The notes under the pieces: model-generated | What the model was told of the DNA's origin: nothing | The model's database searches: none | Seen by the model: only the letters and a program-made list of their open reading frames with translations | Program-made: the position numbers and the translations under genes | NCBI RefSeq assembly: GCF_009208105.1 | Contig: NZ_WFKL01000001.1 | Location: 2,852,001-2,916,000 of the forward strand | Reading direction: 5' to 3' | From: Rouxiella sp. S1S-2 | Lineage (GTDB): Bacteria > Pseudomonadota > Gammaproteobacteria > Enterobacterales > Enterobacteriaceae | Length of the DNA stretch: 64,000 nucleotides | Shown: positions 42,694 through 51,306 of the stretch, piece after piece | Layout: each line of letters opens with the position of its first letter | Position numbering within the stretch: the first letter of the stretch is position 1

Positions 42694-43701
42694 ATGAGCA
42701 TTATGAATATGTCCAGTCCACGACTGATTAAACATTCGCTGTCGCGCCGCATTTTGCACAATCATTCCGGCGTGGTCAGCATTGCGGTTTTCTTTGTCTT
42801 TTGCTGCGTGGTGTTCTCCTTCGCCACCGATGATTTTCTGAGTAAATACAACTGGCTAAATATACTGCGTCAGAGCGCACCATTATTGATTGTGGCGGCG
42901 GCGATGACGTTAGTTATCACGACCGGTGGCATTGATTTATCGGTAGGCTCTACGCTGGCGCTGGTGGGTGCACTTTCGGCGATTGCGCTCAACAACTGGG
43001 GCTGGTCTTGGCCGGTGGTGCTGCTGGCAGGTCTAGCGCTCGGCGGACTGATCGGTGCTATTAATGGTTATTTTATTGCCTATGAAGGTATACCTGCCTT
43101 CATCGTGACGTTGGCTACATTAGCCGTTATTCGCGGCGTGGCGCTGCTGATGACCCAGGGATACTCCATTCCACTGCCCGCCGGGAGCGACTTTATTTGG
43201 CTCGGCCGCGCTTGGGTGCTAGGACTACCGCTGCCGGCAATTCTTGGCGTACTGGCGCTGGGACTTGGCCATATTCTGTTGACCCACACCCGTTTTGGCC
43301 GCTACGTGACTGCCATCGGCGCTAACGCGGAGGGTGTGCGCCGCGCAGGAGTGAACACCCGTTCAATCACTCTCTGGGTCTATGTGTTAAGCGGCATGTC
43401 GGCAGCGTTGGCGGGGATGATTATTACCGCACGTCTTGGCAGCGGTTCGTCGAATCAGGGCGAAGGCTTTGAACTGCAGGTGATTGCCGCCGTGGTATTG
43501 GGCAGCACCAGTCTATTCGGCGGTTTTGGCACGATTATCGGCACCCTGCTTGGCGCGCTGTCGATTGCGGTGATTCAAAACGGGCTGATTCTTTCGCACA
43601 TGTCACCGTTTTATACTCAGATTGCCACTGGCCTGATTATTCTGCTGGCTATCTGGTTGAACACGCGCATCTTTAACCCGGTTCGAACGAGCAAGGGGTA
43701 G
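42694..43701 (+). CDS. ribose-type ABC transporter permease
   Basis: The 335-residue permease of the RbsC/BPD_transp_2 family has about ten hydrophobic segments, the TTGGIDLSVGSTLALVGALS signature near residue 70-89, and the GANAEGVRRAGVN cytoplasmic loop near 208-220. It pairs with the preceding single-domain ATPase and, most likely, with the binding protein at 39028-40005. The phosphotriesterase-like gene begins 3 bases after its stop. Confidence 0.9.
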   Translation: MSIMNMSSPRLIKHSLSRRILHNHSGVVSIAVFFVFCCVVFSFATDDFLSKYNWLNILRQSAPLLIVAAAMTLVITTGGIDLSVGSTLALVGALSAIALNNWGWSWPVVLLAGLALGGLIGAINGYFIAYEGIPAFIVTLATLAVIRGVALLMTQGYSIPLPAGSDFIWLGRAWVLGLPLPAILGVLALGLGHILLTHTRFGRYVTAIGANAEGVRRAGVNTRSITLWVYVLSGMSAALAGMIITARLGSGSSNQGEGFELQVIAAVVLGSTSLFGGFGTIIGTLLGALSIAVIQNGLILSHMSPFYTQIATGLIILLAIWLNTRIFNPVRTSKG

Positions 43702-43704
43702 TCA

Positions 43705-44790
43705 ATGAATAAGCATTCAATATTCCGTCACGCCGACCCTTTCCCGCTGGGCGTTTCCAGCGGCTTTGTAAATACGGTACTGGGGCCAATACCGGTGAGC
43801 GAGTTGGGCGTGACCTTAATGCACGAGCATATTTTGCTCGATGCGTCGGGAAAGTGGGTGGCGCCCTGCTGTTGCAGCGATCGCCACATTGCCGAGATGC
43901 CGGTAAAAATAGAAAATCTCGGCGAACTGTCGTTAAACCCGCTGGCCAGCCGCGATAACTGCCAACTTTTTGACGCTGATTTAGCGATCGATGAGTTAAT
44001 GAAGTTTAAGGCTCAGGGCGGTCAAAGCGTGGTCGACCCAACTAATATCGGCATTGGTCGCGACCCTAAAGCGCTGCAGCGCATTTCGCGCTTGACGGGT
44101 CTGAACATTATTATGGGCACTGGCTTTTATTTAGAGCCTTCGCATCCGGCCTATGTGAAAACGCATTCTCTGGAAACGCTGACCGAACAGATAATTTATG
44201 ACATCGGCGGTTTTGACGATAAGCCGGAAGTCATTGCCGGACTGATTGGCGAGATTGGCGTTTCCAGCGCGTTTACTGCCAATGAAGAAAAGTCGCTGCG
44301 CGCGGCCGCGCGCGCCAGTGCCGCCACCGGCGTACCCATCGAGGTACATTTACCCGGCTGGGAAAGGCTGGGTCATAAGGTACTGGACGTGCTGGCCGAA
44401 GAAGGCGCAGACCTGCACCACACCGTGCTTTGTCATATGAATCCAAGCTTTGCCGATAAAAATTATCAGCGCACGCTGGCCGAACGTGGTGCATTTTTAG
44501 AGTACGACATGATTGGCATGAGCTATTTTTATGCTGATGAGAGCGCACAATCGCCCTCAGATGAAGAGAACGCCCGCGCTATTCGCGAGCTTATCGACGA
44601 TGGTTTTATCAAACAGGTTTTACTTTCGCAGGACGTATTTTTAAAAACCATGCTTACCCGTTTCGGCGGACACGGCTATGGTTATATTCTAAAGCACTTC
44701 GTGCCCCGCCTGCGCCGCCATGGCGTCAGTGGAGAACAGCTCGAGCAATTGCTGATTGGCAATCCACAGCGCGTTTTTTGCCACACTTAA
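43705..44790 (+). CDS. phosphotriesterase-family hydrolase
   Basis: The 361-residue amidohydrolase-fold enzyme has the first metal pair in LMHEHILLD near residue 38-46, a bridging acidic residue in IGEIGVSS near 175 (Glu instead of carboxylated Lys, as in PHP homology proteins), metal histidines in EVHLPGW and CHMNPS, and the catalytic aspartate in LSQDVF. Bacterial members act as lactonases, phosphodiesterases or amidases on sugar derivatives. It is co-transcribed with the ABC transporter, so it probably acts on the imported substrate or its phosphate. The true substrate is unknown. Confidence 0.82.
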   Translation: MNKHSIFRHADPFPLGVSSGFVNTVLGPIPVSELGVTLMHEHILLDASGKWVAPCCCSDRHIAEMPVKIENLGELSLNPLASRDNCQLFDADLAIDELMKFKAQGGQSVVDPTNIGIGRDPKALQRISRLTGLNIIMGTGFYLEPSHPAYVKTHSLETLTEQIIYDIGGFDDKPEVIAGLIGEIGVSSAFTANEEKSLRAAARASAATGVPIEVHLPGWERLGHKVLDVLAEEGADLHHTVLCHMNPSFADKNYQRTLAERGAFLEYDMIGMSYFYADESAQSPSDEENARAIRELIDDGFIKQVLLSQDVFLKTMLTRFGGHGYGYILKHFVPRLRRHGVSGEQLEQLLIGNPQRVFCHT

Positions 44791-44815
44791 ATTATCACCA
44801 ACACCAGGGAAACTC

Positions 44816-45949
44816 ATGCCATCTGCTCTGTCTGTCATTGAACTGACGCAAAAATTGCTGGCTTTTGACACTATAAATCCTCCCGGAAACGAGGAGGAGT
44901 GCCTGCTGTGGCTCCGCGATTACCTGCAAACGCAAGGGTTTGAGGTGAGTGAACATCCTTTTGGCGAAAACAGAATGAACCTGATTGCCAGACTCAAAGG
45001 CAGCAAATCGGGCGCTCCGCTGGCATTTTCAGGACACCTCGACACAGTGCCGCTGGGCAATGCACCGTGGAAATACCCTCCGTTCGGCGGCGACATTGTC
45101 GACGGTAAACTTTTTGGCCGCGGCAGCAGTGACATGAAAGCCGCCGTAGCGGCATTTATCGTTGCCTGCATCGATCAACGTGCGGCCATTAGCGCAGGCA
45201 CGGGTGTCGTGCTGTTATTAACCGGCGGTGAAGAAACTGGCTGCGACGGCGCGCGAGCGCTTATCAGCTACCTATCGGTTGACTTACCCCGTCCGGCAGC
45301 GGTTATTGTCGGCGAGGCCACGGGCAATTATCCGGTGATCGGCCATAAAGGTGCACTGTGGTTGCGCTGCGAAACCCAGGGCAAAACGGCACACGGCGCG
45401 ATGCCTGAACTGGGTATTAATGCGATTTATTTGGCCGCCGATGCCATTGGTAAAATACGCAGTTTTGAACTCGGGCCGCCGCATCCGTTAATGAAAAAGC
45501 CGACGCTCAACGTGGGGACTGTTCGTGGCGGACTGAATATAAACTCAGTGCCGGACCGCGCCAGTTTTGACGTAGACCTACGCACTGACCCGACTCTGGC
45601 ACATACCGCATTGATTACTCGGTTACAGTGCCACTTAAGTGACGCTGTCACTATCACCACACTGGTTGACCTGCCAGCCGTGCTCACCAACAGCCTGCAT
45701 CCGTGGATCCAGCAAGTGATTGCAGCCTGCCAATCGCTGCACGATAAGCCGATTTCACCACGCATTGTGCCCTATTTCACTGACGCCGCTGTATTGCTTA
45801 ACGCCGTGGGCAACCCCCCTTGTGTTATTCTCGGCCCCGGAGAACCTAGCATGGCACACCAAACCGATGAGTATTGCGAGGTGCAACGCCTGACTGAATG
45901 CGTGGCACTTTATCAACGGCTTATCGTCGAGTTTTCTAAACCGCTCTGA
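44816..45949 (+). CDS. M20-family metallo-hydrolase (ArgE/DapE type)
   Basis: The 377-residue protein has the M20 di-zinc motifs SGHLDTVPLG near residue 70-79, GRGSSDMKAA near 99-108, the base pair in GGEETG near 133-138, a GEAT segment near 165, and a dimerisation domain in the middle. The family hydrolyses N-acyl amino acids or dipeptides. The start is the ATG at 44816 with CAGGGA upstream. It is the last gene of the sigma-54/LacI-controlled operon, so it probably frees an amine or amino acid from the transported compound. Confidence 0.87.
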   Translation: MPSALSVIELTQKLLAFDTINPPGNEEECLLWLRDYLQTQGFEVSEHPFGENRMNLIARLKGSKSGAPLAFSGHLDTVPLGNAPWKYPPFGGDIVDGKLFGRGSSDMKAAVAAFIVACIDQRAAISAGTGVVLLLTGGEETGCDGARALISYLSVDLPRPAAVIVGEATGNYPVIGHKGALWLRCETQGKTAHGAMPELGINAIYLAADAIGKIRSFELGPPHPLMKKPTLNVGTVRGGLNINSVPDRASFDVDLRTDPTLAHTALITRLQCHLSDAVTITTLVDLPAVLTNSLHPWIQQVIAACQSLHDKPISPRIVPYFTDAAVLLNAVGNPPCVILGPGEPSMAHQTDEYCEVQRLTECVALYQRLIVEFSKPL

Positions 45950-46368
45950 GCCATACTCACTCACACCTGACTCCCTCCCCGCTATACCTGCGCTGGCACA
46001 ATGTTGCTTGCGCGTTATACCGATCAGTCATTAATCACTGCTAGCTGCTTCAACTCATTTACAACATTCACATGTTGTTTAGTTCACATTCCAGAATCCC
46101 ACCAGCTCATTACGTATCATTTGGTTCGCAATAGCACAAATTGCTTAAATCCATGCCGCTCAAGGCCTCCAGGCTGTTTTTTAACTAAATTAACCTAAAA
46201 AAACCTCTAATTAATTACTTTACTTACGAAACCATCTATTCACCCAATAAAAGAAGTGAATTAACATCCGGGAAACATTTAAAAATATCTCAGTCACACT
46301 TCGGACTTTGTGAACCTCCTGATTCAATAATTTCTTATTTTTATTCATTTTATTAACTGGAAAAGATC
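45950..46368. other. intergenic region, no gene seen
   Basis: This 419-base AT-rich gap separates the M20 gene from the GlcG/HbpS-like gene. It holds a sigma-54-like CTGGCACAATGTTGC at 45993-46007, but the spacer is one base short. No terminator or RNA gene was recognised. Confidence 0.4.
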
Positions 46369-46836
46369 ATGAAAAAGAGCCTTCTCTCCCTCATTTGCGC
46401 TGCCGGTGTGCTGCTAACTCCCCCTTGTGTGATGGCTGCGCTTCATCCTGAACTCGACAACGCACAGGCCCATCAGGTCATTAACAGCGTGAAAGCCACC
46501 CTGACTCAGCAGCACAGCACCGGTTGCGTTGCTGTGGTCAACGCCGACGGAAAACTGCTGGCCTTCGACCGTTTCGACGGCTCTCCAGCGGGCTGTGTCG
46601 ACGCCGCCATTGGCAAAGCGCAAACCTCCGCGCTGTATCACGCTCCTTCGTTGAAATTCATGCAGCGCCTGCAGGGGGGGGAAACGACCGTGCTGGCTAT
46701 TCCGCACGCTGTACCTCTGGGTGGCGGTTATCCCCTCACGCTGTCGGGCGAAGTCGTGGGCGCAGTGGGCGTAAGCACGCCAAAGCAGGACATTGACAAT
46801 CAGGCTTCTGAAACCGCCGCAAGCGTCTTGAAGTAA
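46369..46836 (+). CDS. periplasmic GlcG/HbpS-family protein
   Basis: The 155-residue precursor has a signal peptide ending at VMA-AL (about residue 23). The mature part is a GlcG/HbpS domain, with CVAVVNADGKLLAFDRFDGS near 52-71 and GGGYPLTLSGEVVGAVGVS near 123-141. Members bind haem or small ligands; several are encoded with periplasmic oxidoreductases. It is 19 bases upstream of the dehydrogenase small-subunit gene and appears to be the first gene of that operon, so a role in haem supply or in complex function is an inference. Confidence 0.8.
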   Translation: MKKSLLSLICAAGVLLTPPCVMAALHPELDNAQAHQVINSVKATLTQQHSTGCVAVVNADGKLLAFDRFDGSPAGCVDAAIGKAQTSALYHAPSLKFMQRLQGGETTVLAIPHAVPLGGGYPLTLSGEVVGAVGVSTPKQDIDNQASETAASVLK

Positions 46837-46855
46837 CTCTTAACGGAAGAAAACC

Positions 46856-47395
46856 ATGATCAATCTTTCACGCCGCCGAATGGTATTCGGCACTGCCAGT
46901 GTGCTGGCTGCCGGGATTGGCAGCCAGCTGTTGGGGAGCAGTGTGTTTGCAACACTGGCGCACGCTGCGCCACCGCTGGCTTCAGCGATTACCATGCCTG
47001 AGAACTTCATGCAGCTTTCAAGAAAATTGACTGCCGTGAATGACCTTGAGCCACATCTAGGTCAGGCACTTTACAGCTGGCTGCATCACAGCGAACTCGA
47101 TGCTCAATTGGACGGATTGGCAACGCTGCTCGACGCCCATAGCGGCGCAGTTGGTGAGCCGCTGCACCAGCTTCTTGCCCAGCAACCGGCGACATTAGGC
47201 GAGCTGTATCAACAACTTGTTAATGGTTGGTATCTCGGCGTAGTCGGCAAAGTCGGCAGTCAGGTGTGCATTGGTTTTGAGAATATTGTGAGTTACCAAT
47301 TGGTAAAAGACAGTGTATTACCCCCAAGTTATGCGGTTGGCGAACCGAACTTTTGGGTCCATAAACCTGACAGCGAGGTGAATACCCATGGCTGA
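46856..47395 (+). CDS. small subunit of a membrane FAD dehydrogenase (gluconate/sorbitol type)
   Basis: The 179-residue precursor has a twin-arginine signal, SRRRMVFGTASVLAAG, and a hydrophobic core up to about residue 40. The mature part resembles the gamma subunit of gluconate 2-dehydrogenase and the small subunit of FAD-sorbitol dehydrogenase, which is needed for Tat export of the FAD subunit in complex. Its stop overlaps the GMC subunit start by 8 bases. It carries the only export signal for the pair. Confidence 0.82.
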   Translation: MINLSRRRMVFGTASVLAAGIGSQLLGSSVFATLAHAAPPLASAITMPENFMQLSRKLTAVNDLEPHLGQALYSWLHHSELDAQLDGLATLLDAHSGAVGEPLHQLLAQQPATLGELYQQLVNGWYLGVVGKVGSQVCIGFENIVSYQLVKDSVLPPSYAVGEPNFWVHKPDSEVNTHG

Positions 47396-48992
47396 TTCAT
47401 TACACGCCGACGTTATTGTTATCGGTGCCGGTATCGCCGGTTCACTTGCCGCGGAAAAAATGGCCAAGGCCGGAGTTTCGGTACTGATGCTTGAGTCTGG
47501 TCCGTTCATCAAACGCGATGAGGCGGTAGAACTGTTCCGCCAATCGCCGCTAAAAGGTGACTTTACCGAACCCTATCCGCCAAAGCCCTGGGCACCACAG
47601 CCGAAATTCCAGCCAAAAGATAACAACTATCTGATTCAGAAAGGGCCGGATATTTACGCAGCACAGTATCTGCGAGGTGTGGGTGGTACTACCTGGCACT
47701 GGGCCGGACAGGCCTTCCGCCTGCTGCCTAATGACATGAAAATCAAGACGTTGTACGGCGTGGGTCGCGACTGGCCCATTAGCTATGAAGATTTGGAGCC
47801 TTACTATACCGAAGCGGAAATTCAGATGGGCGTCTCCGGTGACGACGACTTAGGATCACCGCGATCGGAGCCTTATCCGCTGCCGGGCATTCCTCTTTCC
47901 TACGGCTTTGAGCGTATCAAACAGCGCGTAGCACCATTAGGCTACGTGGTCGGGATCGGCCCACAGGCGCGCAACAGCATTCCCTACGATGGCCGCCCTG
48001 CCTGCTGCGGTAACAATAACTGCATGCCGGTGTGTCCGATTGACGCCCAGTATCACGGCGGCATTTCGGCCCGCAAAGCGGTAGAGGCTGGTGTGCGGGT
48101 GATTGCCAACGCGGTGGTTTACAACATCGAAGCCGATGACAGCGGCAATATCGTCGCGGTGCACTACCTCGACTCACAAAAACAGACTCATAAAGTCACC
48201 GGTAAACGCTTTGTGCTGACGGCTAACGGGCTGGAGAGCCCAAAACTGCTGCTTATCTCAACCAGCGAAAAATATCCCAACGGCATTGCCAACAGCTCCG
48301 GCATGGTGGGACGCAATCTGATGGACCACCCCGGCACGGCGGTGGAGTTTCTGGCCGATGAACCGGTGTGGTTTGGCCGTGGCCCTATGCGTCCAGGCAG
48401 TATCAACAACCTGCGCGACGGGGCGTTTCGCGCCGAGCGTTCTGCGCTGCGCGTTGACCTGGCTAACACGTCGCCGGTGCGCACCTTGACCGAACGCCTT
48501 GTTAAGCAGGGTTATTACGGCAAGGCGTTAAACGACAAACTGGCGTATCAGGCCGAGCGTTATGTGCTGTTGAACTGCCTATTAGAAATGCTTCCTGAGC
48601 CAGAAAACCGTGTGGTGCCGAGTAAAACAGAGAAAGACGAGTGGGGAATTCCGCGCCTTGAAGTCTATTACCAATTCCCGGACTACGTGCATAAAGGGTA
48701 TGACCAGTCGATGCTCGATTTCCAGAAAATTGCCACCAGCATGGGCGGCACGGAAGTGGTTTACAGCAAGCGCGGCGTATACAACAACAATCAGCACATT
48801 ACCGGCACCATGATCATGGGCAGCGACCCAAAAGATTCGGTGGTTGATGGCGACTGTCGCACCCACGACCACCCAAACCTGTTTATCGCCGGTACCGGCA
48901 TCATGCCTTCTGCTTCCACCGTTAACTCAACGTTAACCGGAACGGCGCTGGCGCTTCGCATGGCGGATACGGTGCTAAAAAGCCTGGCCTGA
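47388..48992 (+). CDS. GMC-family FAD dehydrogenase large subunit (gluconate 2-dehydrogenase-like)
   Basis: The 534-residue flavoprotein has the FAD dinucleotide motif VIGAGIAGSLAAEKMAKAG near residues 10-28, the family segment GVGGTTWHWAGQ near 98-109, a Cys-rich CCGNNNCMPVCPIDAQYHGG stretch near 204-223 that may hold an iron-sulfur cluster, and the C-terminal active-site region HITGTMIMG followed by STVNSTLTGTALALR. It lacks a signal peptide and should be co-exported with the Tat subunit. Substrates of the family include gluconate, 2-ketogluconate and sorbitol; which one applies is not clear. Confidence 0.85.
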   Translation: MADSLHADVIVIGAGIAGSLAAEKMAKAGVSVLMLESGPFIKRDEAVELFRQSPLKGDFTEPYPPKPWAPQPKFQPKDNNYLIQKGPDIYAAQYLRGVGGTTWHWAGQAFRLLPNDMKIKTLYGVGRDWPISYEDLEPYYTEAEIQMGVSGDDDLGSPRSEPYPLPGIPLSYGFERIKQRVAPLGYVVGIGPQARNSIPYDGRPACCGNNNCMPVCPIDAQYHGGISARKAVEAGVRVIANAVVYNIEADDSGNIVAVHYLDSQKQTHKVTGKRFVLTANGLESPKLLLISTSEKYPNGIANSSGMVGRNLMDHPGTAVEFLADEPVWFGRGPMRPGSINNLRDGAFRAERSALRVDLANTSPVRTLTERLVKQGYYGKALNDKLAYQAERYVLLNCLLEMLPEPENRVVPSKTEKDEWGIPRLEVYYQFPDYVHKGYDQSMLDFQKIATSMGGTEVVYSKRGVYNNNQHITGTMIMGSDPKDSVVDGDCRTHDHPNLFIAGTGIMPSASTVNSTLTGTALALRMADTVLKSLA

Positions 48993-49045
48993 GTCTTCCA
49001 AAGGACTGCGGCAGACCAAAGACGGCTGCCGTATGAGGATGTGAA

Positions 49046-50368
49046 ATGAGAATAAAAATTTTGCTGGCGGCCCTGTTGCCGCTGGCGGCAGCGGCCAGCG
49101 CTTTAGCAGACGATGCGTCAAGTTCGGCCGAAATGATTAAACGCGGCGCCTATCTGGCAACGGCGGCAGACTGTACCGCCTGCCATACGGCACCGGGTGC
49201 AGCTAAGCACGTTGAGTTTGGCGGCGGTTATCCGCTGGCCTCACCTTTTGGGGTCATTTACGGCACCAATATTTCGTCGGACAAGCAGTTTGGCATTGGT
49301 GACTGGAGTGACGACGAGTTTGTTCGCGCCGTGCGCGACGGCGTGGGTAAGGATGGGCAGCAGCTTTATCCGGCCATGCCGTACGACTCGTTCACCAAGA
49401 TGAAACGTGAAGACGTGCTGGCCATTAAGGCCTACCTGCTTTCGCTGCCCGGCGTACACGCGGCTCCGGCTAAAACTGACCTGTCTTTTCCGTTTAACCA
49501 ACGCTGGGGCATGACCTTCTGGAAATGGTTTAACTTTGATAAAGGCGCGTTGAAAAACGACCCGGCCAAAAGCGATGACTGGAACCGGGGCCGCTATCTT
49601 GTCGATGCTTTGGAACACTGTGGGACCTGCCACACACCGCGTAACTTAACGATGGGGATGGACAATAGCAAAGCCTTCGCCGGGGGAGATTTGGGTTCCT
49701 GGGTGGCGTTTAACATCACGCCGGACAAGAATGCCGGTATCGGCAATTGGTCGCAGCAGGATTTGGTGACTTATCTTAAAACCGGCAACGTCGCGGGCAA
49801 AGCCTCTGCGTCCGGTGCAATGGCGGAAGCGATTGAACACAGCCTGCAACACTTGACCGACGGTGACCTGAATGCGATTGCTACTTATATCCGCTCAGTC
49901 CCGGCGATAAGTGACGACAGGCAAACGCAGCCACGCGACCAGTGGGGTAAAGCGGCTAGCAATGTGTTCGCTGACAGATCCAATGCCGTTAAATTCGACC
50001 AGTCCGCTTCTGCCTTGTTTAACAGCAACTGCGCCGCCTGCCACGGTCAGTCCGGTGCGGGTATCGGTAAGGGCTTCCACGCCTATCCGTCACTGTTTAA
50101 CCACACGACCACCGGCGCGGCCGACAGCCGCAACCTGGTGTCCGTTATTCTCGGTGGCGTACAGCGTCATATGAGTCAGGGCGAAGTCATGATGCCGTCA
50201 TTTGCCAACCAGCTAACCGATGAGCAGATTGCGCAACTTAGTCAGTATGTCAGCAAGCAGTTTGGGGATCCGGCAGGGGCGACTGTCACGGCTAAGGACG
50301 TCGCCAAAATGCGTAAAGCGGCAGACCTGACCTATCCACCGAAAATTGAAGACGGCACTCAGAAATAA
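49046..50368 (+). CDS. triheme cytochrome c subunit of the membrane dehydrogenase
   Basis: The 440-residue precursor has a Sec signal peptide (cut after ALA-DD, about residue 22) and three CxxCH haem sites: CTACH near 45, CGTCH near 193 and CAACH near 331. It matches the cytochrome subunit of gluconate/alcohol dehydrogenase complexes that pass electrons to ubiquinone at the periplasmic face of the inner membrane. It is the last gene of the operon and is followed by a clear terminator. Confidence 0.9.
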   Translation: MRIKILLAALLPLAAAASALADDASSSAEMIKRGAYLATAADCTACHTAPGAAKHVEFGGGYPLASPFGVIYGTNISSDKQFGIGDWSDDEFVRAVRDGVGKDGQQLYPAMPYDSFTKMKREDVLAIKAYLLSLPGVHAAPAKTDLSFPFNQRWGMTFWKWFNFDKGALKNDPAKSDDWNRGRYLVDALEHCGTCHTPRNLTMGMDNSKAFAGGDLGSWVAFNITPDKNAGIGNWSQQDLVTYLKTGNVAGKASASGAMAEAIEHSLQHLTDGDLNAIATYIRSVPAISDDRQTQPRDQWGKAASNVFADRSNAVKFDQSASALFNSNCAACHGQSGAGIGKGFHAYPSLFNHTTTGAADSRNLVSVILGGVQRHMSQGEVMMPSFANQLTDEQIAQLSQYVSKQFGDPAGATVTAKDVAKMRKAADLTYPPKIEDGTQK

Positions 50369-50401
50369 ATCAGGTTTTTAAGGATTTTTGAGATGACTTC
50401 A

Positions 50402-50425
50402 GGCCGAACATCCGTTCGGCCTTTT
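50402..50425 (+). terminator. rho-independent terminator after the cytochrome gene
   Basis: Perfect 8-bp arms GGCCGAAC and GTTCGGCC with a 4-base loop are followed by TTTT. It lies between the converging cytochrome c and cobA genes. Confidence 0.85.
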
Positions 50426-50460
50426 CTGCTGATAATCAGTCGCCTGTTTGACTCCCCTTG

Positions 50461-51306
50461 TTACCCGGCTGAGAAAAGTGGCGTAAGAGTTGAATGCATA
50501 ACGTTAGCCTCGCGGTAAAGTGTGACCACGTCGCCAATGATCAACAACGCAGGTGTTTCGACGGCATGAAGCTCAATCATCATAGCCAACGTTCCCAACA
50601 CGCTGGTAATCACCCGCTGCTCGGGCTGAGTGCCGCGCTCAATAATCGCCACCGGCGTACTGGCAGACAGCCCGTGCTGGATTAAACGCTGGCTTATCAT
50701 GCCACTGCTGGCAAGCCCCATGTAAAACACCAGTGTCTGTCGTTCGACCGCCAACGAGGCCCAATCCACATCCGGATCCCCCTGTGCGCCGTGACCGGTA
50801 ACAAAACGCACAGACTGCGCCAAGCTTCGATGAGTCAGGGGAATACCGCTGGCAGCCGCGCAGCCCATTGCGGCAGTAATACCCGGCACAGCATGACAAG
50901 GCACGTTATGACGCTGGCAGTGCGCCATTTCTTCCCCTCCACGACCAAAAATAAACGGATCGCCGCCCTTTAAACGCACCACCCGCTGGCCTGAAAGCGC
51001 TAAATCTACCAGCAGTTGGTTAATGTCTTCCTGTGCCAGCCGATGGTTGCCCGGCGCTTTTCCTACATCGATACGCAGTGCATCAGCCGGGATCAGCGCC
51101 ATCACTGGCGCAGAAACCAGACGGTCGTAAACCACAACCTCGGCGCACTGAATCACCCGCAGCGCTTTGAGAGTCAGCAGCTCAACGTCGCCCGGCCCCG
51201 CGCCAACCAACCAAACTTCACCGCCACACACGGCAGTACGCTGTCCGTCAAGGGTCAATATCTGAGCAATATGATGATGATTTAATGCATACGTAGAAGG
51301 GTTCAT
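50461..51306 (-). CDS. cobA: uroporphyrinogen-III C-methyltransferase (sirohaem synthesis)
   Basis: The 281-residue SUMT makes precorrin-2, the precursor of sirohaem needed by nitrite reductase. It has [19 protein letters not shown] near residue 26-44, VVYDRLVS near 55, the [17 protein letters not shown] motif near 108-124 and the [19 protein letters not shown] segment near 145-163. It lacks the CysG oxidase/chelatase domain. The ATG overlaps the nasA TGA (ATGA), so it is the last gene of the nas operon and supplies cofactor in step with NasB. Confidence 0.93.
   Translation of the reverse strand: MNPSTYALNHHHIAQILTLDGQRTAVCGGEVWLVGAGPGDVELLTLKALRVIQCAEVVVYDRLVSAPVMALIPADALRIDVGKAPGNHRLAQEDINQLLVDLALSGQRVVRLKGGDPFIFGRGGEEMAHCQRHNVPCHAVPGITAAMGCAAASGIPLTHRSLAQSVRFVTGHGAQGDPDVDWASLAVERQTLVFYMGLASSGMISQRLIQHGLSASTPVAIIERGTQPEQRVITSVLGTLAMMIELHAVETPALLIIGDVVTLYREANVMHSTLTPLFSAG

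Noticed and set aside
45993..46009. Sigma-54-like CTGGCACAATGTTGCTT upstream of the GlcG/HbpS-like gene
   Set aside because: The GG to GC spacing is 9 bases instead of the strict 10, and the site is more than 350 bases from the gene.
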